NCBI RefSeq assembly: GCF_000619945.1
Contig: NZ_JHVC01000012.1
Location: forward strand, 59,612 to 123,611
Length of the DNA: 64,000 bases
Direction of reading: 5' to 3'
Source: Clostridium lundense DSM 17049
GTDB lineage: Bacteria; Bacillota; Clostridia; Clostridiales; Clostridiaceae
Each line of letters begins with the position of its first letter. The first letter of the stretch is position 1. This document shows positions 41,791 through 50,977 of the stretch, one piece after another. The position numbers and the translations under genes are program-made. Under the pieces are notes generated by a model, which saw nothing but the letters and a program-made list of their open reading frames with translations, searched no databases and was not told where the DNA came from.

Positions 41791-41935
41791 TGTATATCCC
41801 CCTTCCCTAAACTATATTTTAATTATCATTCCTGCCCCTAAAAACATTTTTTCTATATATTACCTTTTAATTAACATCATACATCAAATTAAACAAATTT
41901 TCAATATATTGGCTATATTTTTAAAATTTTTTTCA

Positions 41936-43330
41936 CTACTTACTAAACTCCTCTTTTGCTCTATTTTTAACTGCATCATACATTTGTTCAGGCGTTACAT
42001 CTCCACCAAGCAAACCTGAATATTTAGGAATTATAACTTCATCCTTAATTTTAGTTGCTTTTTTAGATGCAGCTGGATCACATTGTACTGGAGGTACAAA
42101 ATTCTTAAATAAAGTATCTACCACTGCCTTATTTTCTGCTTTCATTGTATATTTATCATTCCACATAGCTTCCCCTGATTTTGTTACTTGTGGAATACAT
42201 AAAACTACTGCTGAAGCTCCTGCTTTTCCTGAAGTTAAAGCTACTAATAGGTTAGCTGTATTTTTTAAATGTTCTTCCTGGGAAACATCTCCCTTGTAAT
42301 TCTTCTGCTTAAACATTGAATATCCATCCACTCCACCAGCTGTGACAGACTTCTGACCCTTACCATGTGGTTCTGGCAATAAAACAAATTCCACTTCCTT
42401 TTGTCCTGCTGGGGCTTTTCCGTCCTTTACTTTTTCGTTATTATCTCCAATAACTACTTCATAATAAGCCATAGATTTTCCAATTATCATAGCCTGCTCT
42501 GAATATAAATATTCCATTCTTTTGGCTGGAGTAATTTGATTTGATTCTTTTGGCATAATTCCTTCATCTATAAGTGATCTTATAAATTTAGCTGTTTCTA
42601 AAAATTTTGAATCAGTATACATATAATTGTTCTTTTCATCAACAGCGTAAGGTAATCCATTATTCTTAATCATATGATCAAACAACTCTGATGACATTGA
42701 TGGACCACCTGCCCCATGGAATACTAAACCATATTGCTGTTTTCCATCTGCATTTTTCTTTGTTCCTTTTTTAGCTAGCTGTTTAAATTCCTCCCAAGTC
42801 CAACCTTCTTTTTGTATTTTCTTCCAATCAATACCTGCTTCTTCTAATAACTTTTTGTTTCCTCCAATAGTATGAGGCTCCATATATAGTGGAAGTCCAT
42901 AAAGTTTTCCTCCAATCTTCATATAGTCAACTATGTTAGCGTAATAATCTGCTAATGTTTCTTTACTTATATAATCTTCAACTGATACAGCAAGACCTGT
43001 CTGTACATATTTTGCTGATGGACCCACAAACATTATATCTGGTGGCGTCCCTGCATTTATTGCAGTATCAAATTTTTTCATTCCTTCTGACCAAGAAAGT
43101 TCTTCTACTTCCACTTTTACATTTTTATTTTTACTCTCAAAATCATTCTTTATTTCTTGAAAGGTTTTTTGATAATTTTTTTCTACAGGAAATGTCCAAA
43201 CTTTAACAACATCCTTCTTTCCCTCTTTTTCTCCAGAAGTTGTTGATGTTTTTCCACCACAACCTGTTAATACAGCGGCCATCATAACCCCTGTCAGTGC
43301 TACTGCACAAATCCTTTTTAAATTTAACAT
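41936..43330 (-). CDS. Sugar-binding lipoprotein of CUT1 ABC transporter (copy 1)
   Basis: A 464-residue lipoprotein with lipobox LTGC near residue 23, nearly the same as the next gene across its whole length (shared blocks include VEELSWxEGMKKFDTAINAG, KKLLEEAGIDW, QYGxxFHGAGGPSMS and QEEHLKN). The pair therefore arose by tandem duplication, not long ago. Differences cluster in short stretches such as the residue after GLPLYM (EPHTIGG here, KLHSIGG in the other), which lie near the ligand site in this family, so the two may bind different wall fragments (inferred). Confidence 0.88.
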   Translation of the reverse strand: MLNLKRICAVALTGVMMAAVLTGCGGKTSTTSGEKEGKKDVVKVWTFPVEKNYQKTFQEIKNDFESKNKNVKVEVEELSWSEGMKKFDTAINAGTPPDIMFVGPSAKYVQTGLAVSVEDYISKETLADYYANIVDYMKIGGKLYGLPLYMEPHTIGGNKKLLEEAGIDWKKIQKEGWTWEEFKQLAKKGTKKNADGKQQYGLVFHGAGGPSMSSELFDHMIKNNGLPYAVDEKNNYMYTDSKFLETAKFIRSLIDEGIMPKESNQITPAKRMEYLYSEQAMIIGKSMAYYEVVIGDNNEKVKDGKAPAGQKEVEFVLLPEPHGKGQKSVTAGGVDGYSMFKQKNYKGDVSQEEHLKNTANLLVALTSGKAGASAVVLCIPQVTKSGEAMWNDKYTMKAENKAVVDTLFKNFVPPVQCDPAASKKATKIKDEVIIPKYSGLLGGDVTPEQMYDAVKNRAKEEFSK

Positions 43331-43389
43331 ACAAAAATCCCCCTTATATTATTTAAAATATTTAATATGTGTATACATATATAATAATC

Positions 43390-44541
43390 CTAATCATTTA
43401 TAGGGACAGGAGTGATATTACCTAATATCACTCTATTATTTGCTCCTGTAGCTTTAATAACATTTCCAAAATTATCATTTATTGTTTCATTAGCTAATAT
43501 GGCAAAGGCTATAGATTCCTTAGCATCTGATGAATATCCCAAATCCTCTTGTAACATAACCTTGCAATGTGGTAATAACCCTTTTATCATATTCACTAAA
43601 GTATTATTATAACTGCCTCCCCCACCAAGTATTACTTCTTCTACTTTTAAATTAGGGAATATAAATTTTCTATAATTTTCACATATAGATTTTGCAGTAA
43701 ACGCTGTAACAGTATATATTAAATCCTCAGTTTTTATACTCCCCCATTTATCTATGAGTTTATTAACAAATTCTTTACCAAAACCTTCTCTTCCTGTAGT
43801 TTTTGGTGGGATTTTGTTTATATATTCAATATTCATAAGTTCATCTATTAGATTTTCATTTAGCCTTCCTTTAGCCGCAATTTCTCCATTTTTATCAAAA
43901 GGTATTCCTTTTAACCTTTTTACTATTTCATCTATAATCATATTTCCTGGGCCTGTGTCAAAAGCATATATATCTTCTAAATTACAATTGGCCGGTAAAA
44001 CGGTTACATTCCCTATGCCCCCTATATTCTGAAGGAGTGTATTTTTATCGCTTCTATATAAAATAAATTCAGTATAAGGCACTAATGGGGCTCCTTGCCC
44101 TCCTGCTGCAATATCCATTGTTCTAAAATTTGATACTACTTTTGTTCTCGTTTCATAAGCTATTACAGCTGGTTCTCCTATTTGTAAAGTTGATCTATAA
44201 AAAACATCATATTTATCTGGTATATGATATATTGTTTGTCCATGGCATCCTATCAAATCTAACTTATTAATAAAAAAGTTAGCTTCCTCACAAACCTGTT
44301 TTACAGCATCCGCAAAAATATATCCCAACTTGAAATTTAAACTGCATATAGTTCTTACATCAGACTTTTCAACATCACAGCAATTCATAATTTCTTGTTT
44401 TATATTTTCAGGCATATCCTTTTTTATATATTTTATAAGATTGATCTTTGTATCTTTTCCGTAACCTTCTATTTTCACCAATGACGCATCTATACCATCT
44501 AAAGAAGTGCCCGACATAAGTCCAACTACATATTTTGCCAT
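43390..44541 (-). CDS. anmK: 1,6-anhydro-N-acetylmuramic acid kinase
   Basis: A 383-residue sugar kinase. VGLMSGTSLDGIDASLV at 6-22 is the AnmK fingerprint, with the catalytic Asp in the middle of the following GCHGQTIYHIP and VSNFRTMDIAAGGQGAPLVPY region and FDTGPGNMIID. It opens the anhydro ring and phosphorylates it to give MurNAc-6-phosphate, which MurQ would then convert; murQ is not in this window. Its presence implies that lytic-transglycosylase products (anhydroMurNAc) are salvaged. 18 bases after murK. Confidence 0.94.
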   Translation of the reverse strand: MAKYVVGLMSGTSLDGIDASLVKIEGYGKDTKINLIKYIKKDMPENIKQEIMNCCDVEKSDVRTICSLNFKLGYIFADAVKQVCEEANFFINKLDLIGCHGQTIYHIPDKYDVFYRSTLQIGEPAVIAYETRTKVVSNFRTMDIAAGGQGAPLVPYTEFILYRSDKNTLLQNIGGIGNVTVLPANCNLEDIYAFDTGPGNMIIDEIVKRLKGIPFDKNGEIAAKGRLNENLIDELMNIEYINKIPPKTTGREGFGKEFVNKLIDKWGSIKTEDLIYTVTAFTAKSICENYRKFIFPNLKVEEVILGGGGSYNNTLVNMIKGLLPHCKVMLQEDLGYSSDAKESIAFAILANETINDNFGNVIKATGANNRVILGNITPVPIND

Positions 44542-44559
44542 AAAATCACCTTTCCTAAT

Positions 44560-45459
44560 CTACTTACTATTTAATTCTTTCATGGCAAGATAATATGCTC
44601 CCTTTGTTGGAGATATTTCATTGTCAACTAGTCTAAAACCTTTTATATTTTCTTTTATATAGTCTTCAAATAAACCTTTTACAAGCTTTGACTTTGTAAG
44701 TATACTTCCTTTTATTCCTATGTTAACATCCTCTTCTATTCCCAATCTTTTATATACTTTAAAAGTTATATCCCCTAAAGCGTTAGTAGATTTTTTTACT
44801 ATATTTATTGCGTTTTCTTCACCATTATTAGCAGCTTCAATAACTATTGGAGCCACTCCAGCAACTTTCCCCTTTGTATTTGAATATATGAAATCTTTTA
44901 TGTCTTCATCACTCCATATATTTATTCCTTTTAATAACTGCCTACTTAACAAGCTTTCCTTTATTCCCAAATCTCTTTCTTCTATCACCTTTTTAAAAGC
45001 TTCTATAGCTATATAATAACCACTACCTTCATCACCTAAAAGATGACCCCAGCCACCTGCCCTTGCCGTTATTCCCTTATATACTCCATAACTTATAGAT
45101 CCTGTACCTGCTATAGTTAAAATACCGTCCTTACCTTCTAATACTGCAGATAGTGCTATATCCGCATCATTAACAGCCTTTACCTTAGTGTTAAATCTAT
45201 TTTTTAATGAAGTTTCAATAAATTCCTTATTATTGCCGGACTCTACTCCTGCTAATCCTAAGTATATATATCTACAATCACTACCTAGCACTTTTATTGA
45301 CTTGTCTACTGTACTTTCTATATTAAATAAAGCCTTTTCTTTATCTACTGCTAAATTACCAAACTCACTATAATTTCTAAATAGCTCATTACCCTGAAAA
45401 TCATAAGCAATAGCTTCTGTTTTTGTGCCTCCTCCATCTATCCCTATTACATATTCCAT
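44560..45459 (-). CDS. murK: MurNAc/GlcNAc kinase MurK-like (BadF/BadG ATPase family)
   Basis: A 299-residue sugar kinase of the ASKHA fold. IGIDGGGTKT at 5-14 is the phosphate-1 loop, AGTGSISYGV near 120 the phosphate-2 loop, and GGWGHLLGDEGSGYYI the conserved centre of eukaryotic-type GlcNAc kinases. MurK of C. acetobutylicum phosphorylates both MurNAc and GlcNAc. First gene of the salvage island, next to anmK. The leader upstream is AT-rich with a possible TATAAT, but no operator is clear. The range of substrates is inferred from the relative. Confidence 0.88.
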   Translation of the reverse strand: MEYVIGIDGGGTKTEAIAYDFQGNELFRNYSEFGNLAVDKEKALFNIESTVDKSIKVLGSDCRYIYLGLAGVESGNNKEFIETSLKNRFNTKVKAVNDADIALSAVLEGKDGILTIAGTGSISYGVYKGITARAGGWGHLLGDEGSGYYIAIEAFKKVIEERDLGIKESLLSRQLLKGINIWSDEDIKDFIYSNTKGKVAGVAPIVIEAANNGEENAINIVKKSTNALGDITFKVYKRLGIEEDVNIGIKGSILTKSKLVKGLFEDYIKENIKGFRLVDNEISPTKGAYYLAMKELNSK

Positions 45460-45672
45460 AATCCTCCCCCTCTACCTTATTAATTTTTATTTCATCGAAA
45501 CTTATAATATATAAAAAAAACTTACATGTATATTATACTAAATTTTTATAATAATTACCATATAATTACTATCCAAATTAAGGTTAAAATTTTCTTAATT
45601 TTTGTATTTATATCACATTTATCCACATTCCTGCTTATAATATATAATGGAATTAATTTTAAGGAGTGCTAA

Positions 45673-46869
45673 ATGTTTACACTGAAAAGTAAATTGGATC
45701 CTGATTTAAAAAAAATAGTTAAAGATAAATCCTATAAAAATATAAGAATATTAATTCACTGCAAAACCTTACAAGAGAAAACCGAAAATAAAATAAAAAG
45801 CTATGGAGGTAAAGTTATCAGAACCATTTCTTCTATCAATTGCATATGTGCCACTGCCTCACCAAACGTAATAGATAGAATCTTAGAATATCCTAATATA
45901 AACTATATAACTTTTGATTCTTATGCCTTTTTGTGTGGTCAAGGAGTAATGGAATCTAATGGGGTTGGATTTGAAGAAAAATATAAGCTCACTGGAAATG
46001 GTATATGTATAGGATTAATTGACAGCGGAGTATATCCGCATCCTGACCTGCTTACCCCAAGAAACAAAATAAAAAAATTCATAGATATAATTAATAACTA
46101 TAAATATCCTTATGATGATAATGGACATGGCACCTTTATTAGCGGTGTAATATGCGGTAGTGGTTATCTCTCTAAAGGAGTGTATAAAGGGATAGCTGAA
46201 AATAGTGGTATTTATTGCATCAAAGCTTTTAATAACCTAGGAAGAGGCTTTGTATCAGACATATTATATTCAATAGAAAGATTAATAGAGCAAAGAGAAG
46301 AATTTAACATAAAGGTTATATGTCTTCCATTTGAAATAACACAAAATAACGATTTTATTCTTTCACTATTTTCTAAACTTTTTAAAGAGGCTACAAATAA
46401 AGGAATGACAGTTATAGTACCTGCAGGACATAATGGAAACAATGAATGTTCTATGAGGGGAATTGCTATATTAGATAATTGCATAACTGTGGGTGCCTTA
46501 GATACAACTTCTGCAGTTATTAAACCCTATATAAATTCTTCTTGTGGACCAGCAAATAAAATAGATAAGCCTGATTTATCTGCCGCTGGTGTAGATATTT
46601 GTTCTTTAAACTCAAATACAAATTACATCTCAGAAAAAAATGGTATAAAAATATATCCTCAAACTTTAGATATACCCTATACATCATATACTGGCACCTC
46701 TTGTGCCGCTGCCTATATAAGTGGAGTATGTGCTCTACTATACGAGAATAATCCTAGCCTTACTTTTAAAGATATATCTTCTTTGCTTAAAATCTCTTGC
46801 AAACTTATTAATATGTCAAGGTGGCTTCAAGGGCGTGGTATACTAGATTTAAATAAATTATTGCCATAA
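45673..46869 (+). CDS. S8-family subtilisin-like serine protease with altered oxyanion motif
   Basis: A 398-residue subtilase without a signal peptide. An inhibitor-like propeptide covers residues 1-85; the catalytic domain has LIDSGV (Asp117), NGHGTF (His152) and GTSCAA (Ser343). Where most subtilisins have A-G-N for the oxyanion hole, this protein reads PAGHNG, with His253 in the Asn position and an Asn next to it; the usual Pro after G-T-S-x-A is Ala. It may be active with a shifted hole or be a pseudoprotease like CspA/CspC of germination. It stands alone. An intracellular or forespore role is plausible given the lack of a signal, but not shown. Confidence 0.8.
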   Translation: MFTLKSKLDPDLKKIVKDKSYKNIRILIHCKTLQEKTENKIKSYGGKVIRTISSINCICATASPNVIDRILEYPNINYITFDSYAFLCGQGVMESNGVGFEEKYKLTGNGICIGLIDSGVYPHPDLLTPRNKIKKFIDIINNYKYPYDDNGHGTFISGVICGSGYLSKGVYKGIAENSGIYCIKAFNNLGRGFVSDILYSIERLIEQREEFNIKVICLPFEITQNNDFILSLFSKLFKEATNKGMTVIVPAGHNGNNECSMRGIAILDNCITVGALDTTSAVIKPYINSSCGPANKIDKPDLSAAGVDICSLNSNTNYISEKNGIKIYPQTLDIPYTSYTGTSCAAAYISGVCALLYENNPSLTFKDISSLLKISCKLINMSRWLQGRGILDLNKLLP

Positions 46870-46873
46870 GTAT

Positions 46874-46907
46874 ATGGCCCCTATTTTTTATATAGGGGTC
46901 ATATATC
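46874..46907. terminator. Terminator between the S8 protease and the LysR gene
   Basis: ATATGGCCCCTAT / ATAGGGGTCATAT around a T-rich loop, between converging genes. It has one mismatch-type pair and overlaps the last codons of the LysR gene. Confidence 0.75.
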
Positions 46908-47789
46908 ATTAACTTCCTTTTTAGCAAAATTTATAAAGTTTTGAAATAAATTCGACATAAACTTATCCCTATGATAGATTAGACTAAATTCTCTTTTAAT
47001 AGTTTCATCTAATAATTTTATAGTGACTATTCTCTTATCCAATACTTCATTTATTACACATCTCTTTGAAATACAAGCTATTCCTAATCCTGCTTCTACA
47101 GCTTTTTTTATAGCTTCAGTGTTTCCTAATTCAAAAGCAACTTTATAACTTATTCCCTTAGCATTTAATATACTTTCAAAAACTTCTCTTGTACCACTAC
47201 CTTCTTCTCTCATTATAATTCTACCTTCACTGATTTTATCCATATTTATTCCTTGTAATTCTGACCAATTATGATCTTTAGAAGTTATTATTACAAGCTC
47301 ATCTTCACAAAAATCCTCAACTATTATATCGTCTTCCCACACTGGTCCTTCCACAAAAGCAAAATCTATCTTATTTTCCAATATCATATCAGATATAATT
47401 TTAGTATTTTCTATAGCTATAGATATATCAATATTCTTATACTCTTTCATGAACTTACCAATTATATTAGGTAAAACATATATACCTATAGTAGTACTTG
47501 CACCTATTCTTATCTTTCCTTCTGATAAGCTGTTTATATCTTTGATTCTGTTTATTCCTTCATCATATATATTTAGTATTCTTCTAGCATAATTTAAAAA
47601 CACTTCTCCCTCATAAGTTAAATGTAGCTTTTTACCTATTCGATCAAAGAGTTTTACATTCAATTCCTTTTCCAATTCGTGTATAGTTTGACTTACTGCT
47701 GGCTGGCTTATATACATACTTTCAGCAACCTCGGTCATATTTAATTTCATAGCTACTTCATAAAATATCCTAAGTTTTCTCTCATTCAT
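46899..47789 (-). CDS. LysR-family transcriptional regulator
   Basis: A 296-residue regulator. The winged helix-turn-helix occupies residues 2-60 (MNMTEVAESMYISQPAVSQ); the effector domain follows with the SEGKIRIGASTTIGIYVLP opening and the DFAFVEGPVWEDD segment. It resembles the CysL/CbbR-type group. No target palindrome stands out and it is not adjacent to an obvious metabolic operon, so the effector is unknown. The ATG at 47789 is preferred over the TTG at 47801 because of the MNERKLRIF start. Confidence 0.88.
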   Translation of the reverse strand: MNERKLRIFYEVAMKLNMTEVAESMYISQPAVSQTIHELEKELNVKLFDRIGKKLHLTYEGEVFLNYARRILNIYDEGINRIKDINSLSEGKIRIGASTTIGIYVLPNIIGKFMKEYKNIDISIAIENTKIISDMILENKIDFAFVEGPVWEDDIIVEDFCEDELVIITSKDHNWSELQGINMDKISEGRIIMREEGSGTREVFESILNAKGISYKVAFELGNTEAIKKAVEAGLGIACISKRCVINEVLDKRIVTIKLLDETIKREFSLIYHRDKFMSNLFQNFINFAKKEVNDI

Positions 47790-47842
47790 ATTTATCACCA
47801 AAAGAATTTTATCATATTTTACTATTAATTTTATGTTAATTA

Positions 47843-47874
47843 TAAAAAAGTTAACAGGAAATACCTGTTAACTT
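47843..47874 (-). terminator. Terminator of the fatty-acid operon
   Basis: On the minus strand AAGTTAACAGG / CCTGTTAACTT, an 11-bp perfect stem with a 5-nt loop and then TTTTTATAA. It begins over the stop codon of the last gene of the operon. Confidence 0.9.
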
Positions 47875-49621
47875 ATTCAGAATAAACACCAATTCTTCTA
47901 AACTTATTATATCTATTATCTAACAATTCATCTATAGATATGTTACTAAAATTACATAAAGTGTTTATTAAATTTTCTTTTATCTCCCTAGACATTTTTT
48001 CTATATCTTTACTTGCATCTTTTAAAGGCTCTTTTAGCACCTTATCAATTATGCCAAATTCTTTTAAATCTTGAGCTGTTATTTTTAGTATTTTTGCAGC
48101 TTCCTCTGCCCTTGATGCATCTTTCCACAATATACTTGCAAATCCTTCTACTGATAGTACAGAGTATATAGAGTTTTCTAACATCCAAACATTATCTGCT
48201 ACAGCTAAAGCTAAGGCTCCACCACTACCACCTTCACCTATTACTATAGATATAATAGGAGTTTTAAGACAAGCCATTTGCATAAGATTTTTTGCTATAG
48301 CTTCACCTTGGCCTCTCTCTTCAGCACCAAGTCCACAATAAGCTCCAGGAGTATCTACAAAGCACACTACAGGTCTATTAAATTTTTCTGCTTGTTTCAT
48401 TAACCTTAGAGCCTTCCTATAGCCCTCTGGATTAGGCATACCAAAGTTTCTAGTTATATTTTCTTTTAAATCTCTTCCTTTTTGTTGACCTATAACTGTA
48501 ACAGGAACCCCATTTAAAAATGCTAATCCACCAACTATACAGCCATCATCTCCAAAATATCTATCTCCATGGAACTCTATAAAAGAGTCAAATATTCTAT
48601 CTATATAATCTAGAGAAGTAGGTCTATTCATTTTTCTTACCATATTAACTTTTTCCCATGGACTAAAAGGATGTGTGGTTTTACGTTTATCTACTTCTTC
48701 TTTATTTTCAATGTTATTACAATTAGCTTCAATTTCTTTTATATCTTTTTTCTTGTGTAACTTTAATATTACTCCTAATGTATTCTTTAATTCTTTTCTT
48801 TGTACTATTTTATCTACAAAACCATGTTTTAATAAAAACTCCGCACTCTGAAATTCTTCTGGCAACTTTTGCTTTATTGTTTGCTCAATAACTCTCTTTC
48901 CTGCAAAACCAATAAGAGCTCCTGGTTCCGCCAATATTATATCTCCTAACATAGCAAAGCTGGCTGTAACTCCTCCAGTTGTTGGATCTGTAAGTACAGA
49001 TATATATAATAGCCCTTTTTCATTTAATCTTGATAAAGCTGCACTTACTTTTGCCATTTGCATTAACGAATACATTCCCTCTTGCATTCTAGCTCCACCA
49101 GAAGCAGTAAATATTATTAATGGTATCTCTTCTTCTATAGCTTTTTCCACAGCTCTAGTTATTTTTTCTCCTACTACTGAACCCATACTTCCCATTAAAA
49201 AGCTACTATCCATAATACAAAGTACTGTTTTTTCTCCGTTTATTTCTCCTATGCCTGTAACCACAGCTTCATTTAGACCAGTACTATCTTTTAAAGCTTT
49301 AATTTTTTCTTCATAGTCTTTAAACTGGATGGGATTTAATGTAGATAGGTTTAAATTTATTTCTGTCCAAGTTCCCTCATCTATAATCTGTTTTACTCTA
49401 TTATAGGCTGGTACTCTAAAATTGTATTTACAGAAACCACAAACCCCTAAATTCCCCTCCAAATCTTTAGTATAGATAATCTGTCCACACTTCTTACATT
49501 TAACCCACATTCCATTTGGAATATTGGGCTTTTCTACTTTTTCTTCGCTATTTCTTATGGTATTTAAGCTCTGTGAACTAACAGTAATATATTTAGTTTT
49601 CTTGAAAAGCCCTTTAAACAT
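47873..49621 (-). CDS. accDA: Fused acetyl-CoA carboxylase carboxyltransferase, beta-alpha (AccD-AccA)
   Basis: A 582-residue single chain joining both carboxyltransferase subunits. Residues 1-285 are AccD: zinc ribbon with Cys42, 45, 61 and 64, then FTASGGARMQEG, TDPTTGGVTASFAMLGD and FAGKRVIEQT. About residues 286-320 form a charged linker. The rest is AccA: GDRYFGDDGCIVGG, FVDTPGAYCG, ERGQGEAIA and IGEGGSGGALALAVAD. It transfers carboxyl from carboxybiotin on AccB to acetyl-CoA, giving malonyl-CoA. Both halves look intact and no stop separates them. Most clostridia carry accD and accA as adjacent separate genes, so this looks like a gene fusion. Confidence 0.92.
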   Translation of the reverse strand: MFKGLFKKTKYITVSSQSLNTIRNSEEKVEKPNIPNGMWVKCKKCGQIIYTKDLEGNLGVCGFCKYNFRVPAYNRVKQIIDEGTWTEINLNLSTLNPIQFKDYEEKIKALKDSTGLNEAVVTGIGEINGEKTVLCIMDSSFLMGSMGSVVGEKITRAVEKAIEEEIPLIIFTASGGARMQEGMYSLMQMAKVSAALSRLNEKGLLYISVLTDPTTGGVTASFAMLGDIILAEPGALIGFAGKRVIEQTIKQKLPEEFQSAEFLLKHGFVDKIVQRKELKNTLGVILKLHKKKDIKEIEANCNNIENKEEVDKRKTTHPFSPWEKVNMVRKMNRPTSLDYIDRIFDSFIEFHGDRYFGDDGCIVGGLAFLNGVPVTVIGQQKGRDLKENITRNFGMPNPEGYRKALRLMKQAEKFNRPVVCFVDTPGAYCGLGAEERGQGEAIAKNLMQMACLKTPIISIVIGEGGSGGALALAVADNVWMLENSIYSVLSVEGFASILWKDASRAEEAAKILKITAQDLKEFGIIDKVLKEPLKDASKDIEKMSREIKENLINTLCNFSNISIDELLDNRYNKFRRIGVYSE

Positions 49622-49632
49622 CTAATCACCTC

Positions 49633-50973
49633 CTATTTATGATTTCTGCCTATAAAGCCTGTATCATAGTTTCCCTTTATAAAATCACTATTATTTATAA
49701 TCTTAAATTGATAATCAATATTAGTTTTAATTCCACCTATAGAAAACTCCCATAAAGCTCTTCTCATTTTATTTATAGCTTCTTCTCTATCCTTTCCATA
49801 CACTATGAGCTTTGCTATCATTGAATCATAATTTGGAGGAATTTTATATCCATCGTAAATAAGTGAATCTATCCTTACTCCTGGTCCACCTGGCATAAAC
49901 ACACCATCTATCCTTCCTGGTGATGGTCTAAAATCTTTTTCAGGATCTTCTGCATTTATTCTACATTCTATAGCATGCCCTTTAATCTCAACATCTTTTT
50001 GGCAAAAGCTTAATTTCTCTCCTGAAGCTATTTTTATTTGCTCTTTTATTAAATCTACTCCTGTAACTAACTCTGTTATAGGATGCTCCACCTGGATTCT
50101 TGTGTTCATCTCCATAAAATAAAAATTATTATTTTTATCTAATAGAAATTCTATGGTTCCAGCATTTTTATATCCTACAGCTTTTGCTCCTTTTATAGCT
50201 GCTTCTCCCATCTTCTTTCTTAACTCTGATGTCATTATAGGACAAGGAGCTTCTTCTAATACCTTTTGGTTTCTTCTCTGAATAGAACAATCCCTTTCCC
50301 CTAGATAAACTGTATTTCCATAGTTATCAGCTAATATCTGTATTTCTACGTGTCTTGGATTTTCCAAATACTTTTCCATGTACATAGTATCATCACCAAA
50401 AGCTGATTTAGCTTCTGCTCTTGCAGTGTGTAGAGAACTTAGAAGTTCTTCTTCATTTCTTACTATTCTAATTCCTCTACCTCCACCTCCTGCAGAAGCT
50501 TTAATCATTACAGGATATCCTATTTCTTTTGCATTTTTTAATGCTTCTTCATCATTTAATATAGGTTTTTTTGATCCTGGAATTACTGGCACTCCAGCTT
50601 CTATCATCATACTTCTAGCATTAGATTTATTCCCCATCTTATCTATAATATTCGCATCTGGTCCTATAAAAGTTATATTACATTCATTACACATTTGAGC
50701 AAACTTACTATTTTCAGAAAGGAATCCAAAACCTGGGTGAATAGCCTCTGCTCCACTAAGTACAGTAGCACTCAATATATTTTTTATATTTAAGTAGCTA
50801 TCCTTAGGAGATGCTGGTCCTATACATATTGCCTCATCTGCCATTTCAACATGAAGAGAATCTTTATCTGCTGTTGAATATACCGCTACTGTTTCTATTC
50901 CCATTTCTGTACAAGCCCTTATTATTCTTACAGCAATTTCTCCCCTATTGGCAATTAATATTTTTTTAAACAT
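49633..50973 (-). CDS. accC: Biotin carboxylase subunit of acetyl-CoA carboxylase
   Basis: A 446-residue ATP-grasp enzyme. KILIANRGEIAVRIIRA at the start, ASAGGGGRGIRIV (glycine-rich ATP loop), MEMNTRIQVEHPITELVTG and SMIAKLIVYG are the standard motifs. It carboxylates the biotin on AccB using bicarbonate and ATP. Encoded between fabZ and the fused carboxyltransferase. Confidence 0.97.
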   Translation of the reverse strand: MFKKILIANRGEIAVRIIRACTEMGIETVAVYSTADKDSLHVEMADEAICIGPASPKDSYLNIKNILSATVLSGAEAIHPGFGFLSENSKFAQMCNECNITFIGPDANIIDKMGNKSNARSMMIEAGVPVIPGSKKPILNDEEALKNAKEIGYPVMIKASAGGGGRGIRIVRNEEELLSSLHTARAEAKSAFGDDTMYMEKYLENPRHVEIQILADNYGNTVYLGERDCSIQRRNQKVLEEAPCPIMTSELRKKMGEAAIKGAKAVGYKNAGTIEFLLDKNNNFYFMEMNTRIQVEHPITELVTGVDLIKEQIKIASGEKLSFCQKDVEIKGHAIECRINAEDPEKDFRPSPGRIDGVFMPGGPGVRIDSLIYDGYKIPPNYDSMIAKLIVYGKDREEAINKMRRALWEFSIGGIKTNIDYQFKIINNSDFIKGNYDTGFIGRNHK

Positions 50974-50977
50974 TTTA

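Noticed and set aside
40396..43330. A long direct repeat that might indicate a mobile element
   Set aside because: The repeat is two intact paralogous receptor genes, with no transposase, terminal inverted repeats or target duplications.
48600..48800. A frameshift joining accD and accA by mistake
   Set aside because: The frame is open and in register through both halves, with a normal charged linker and conserved starts of the alpha domain. A sequencing error cannot be fully excluded without reads.
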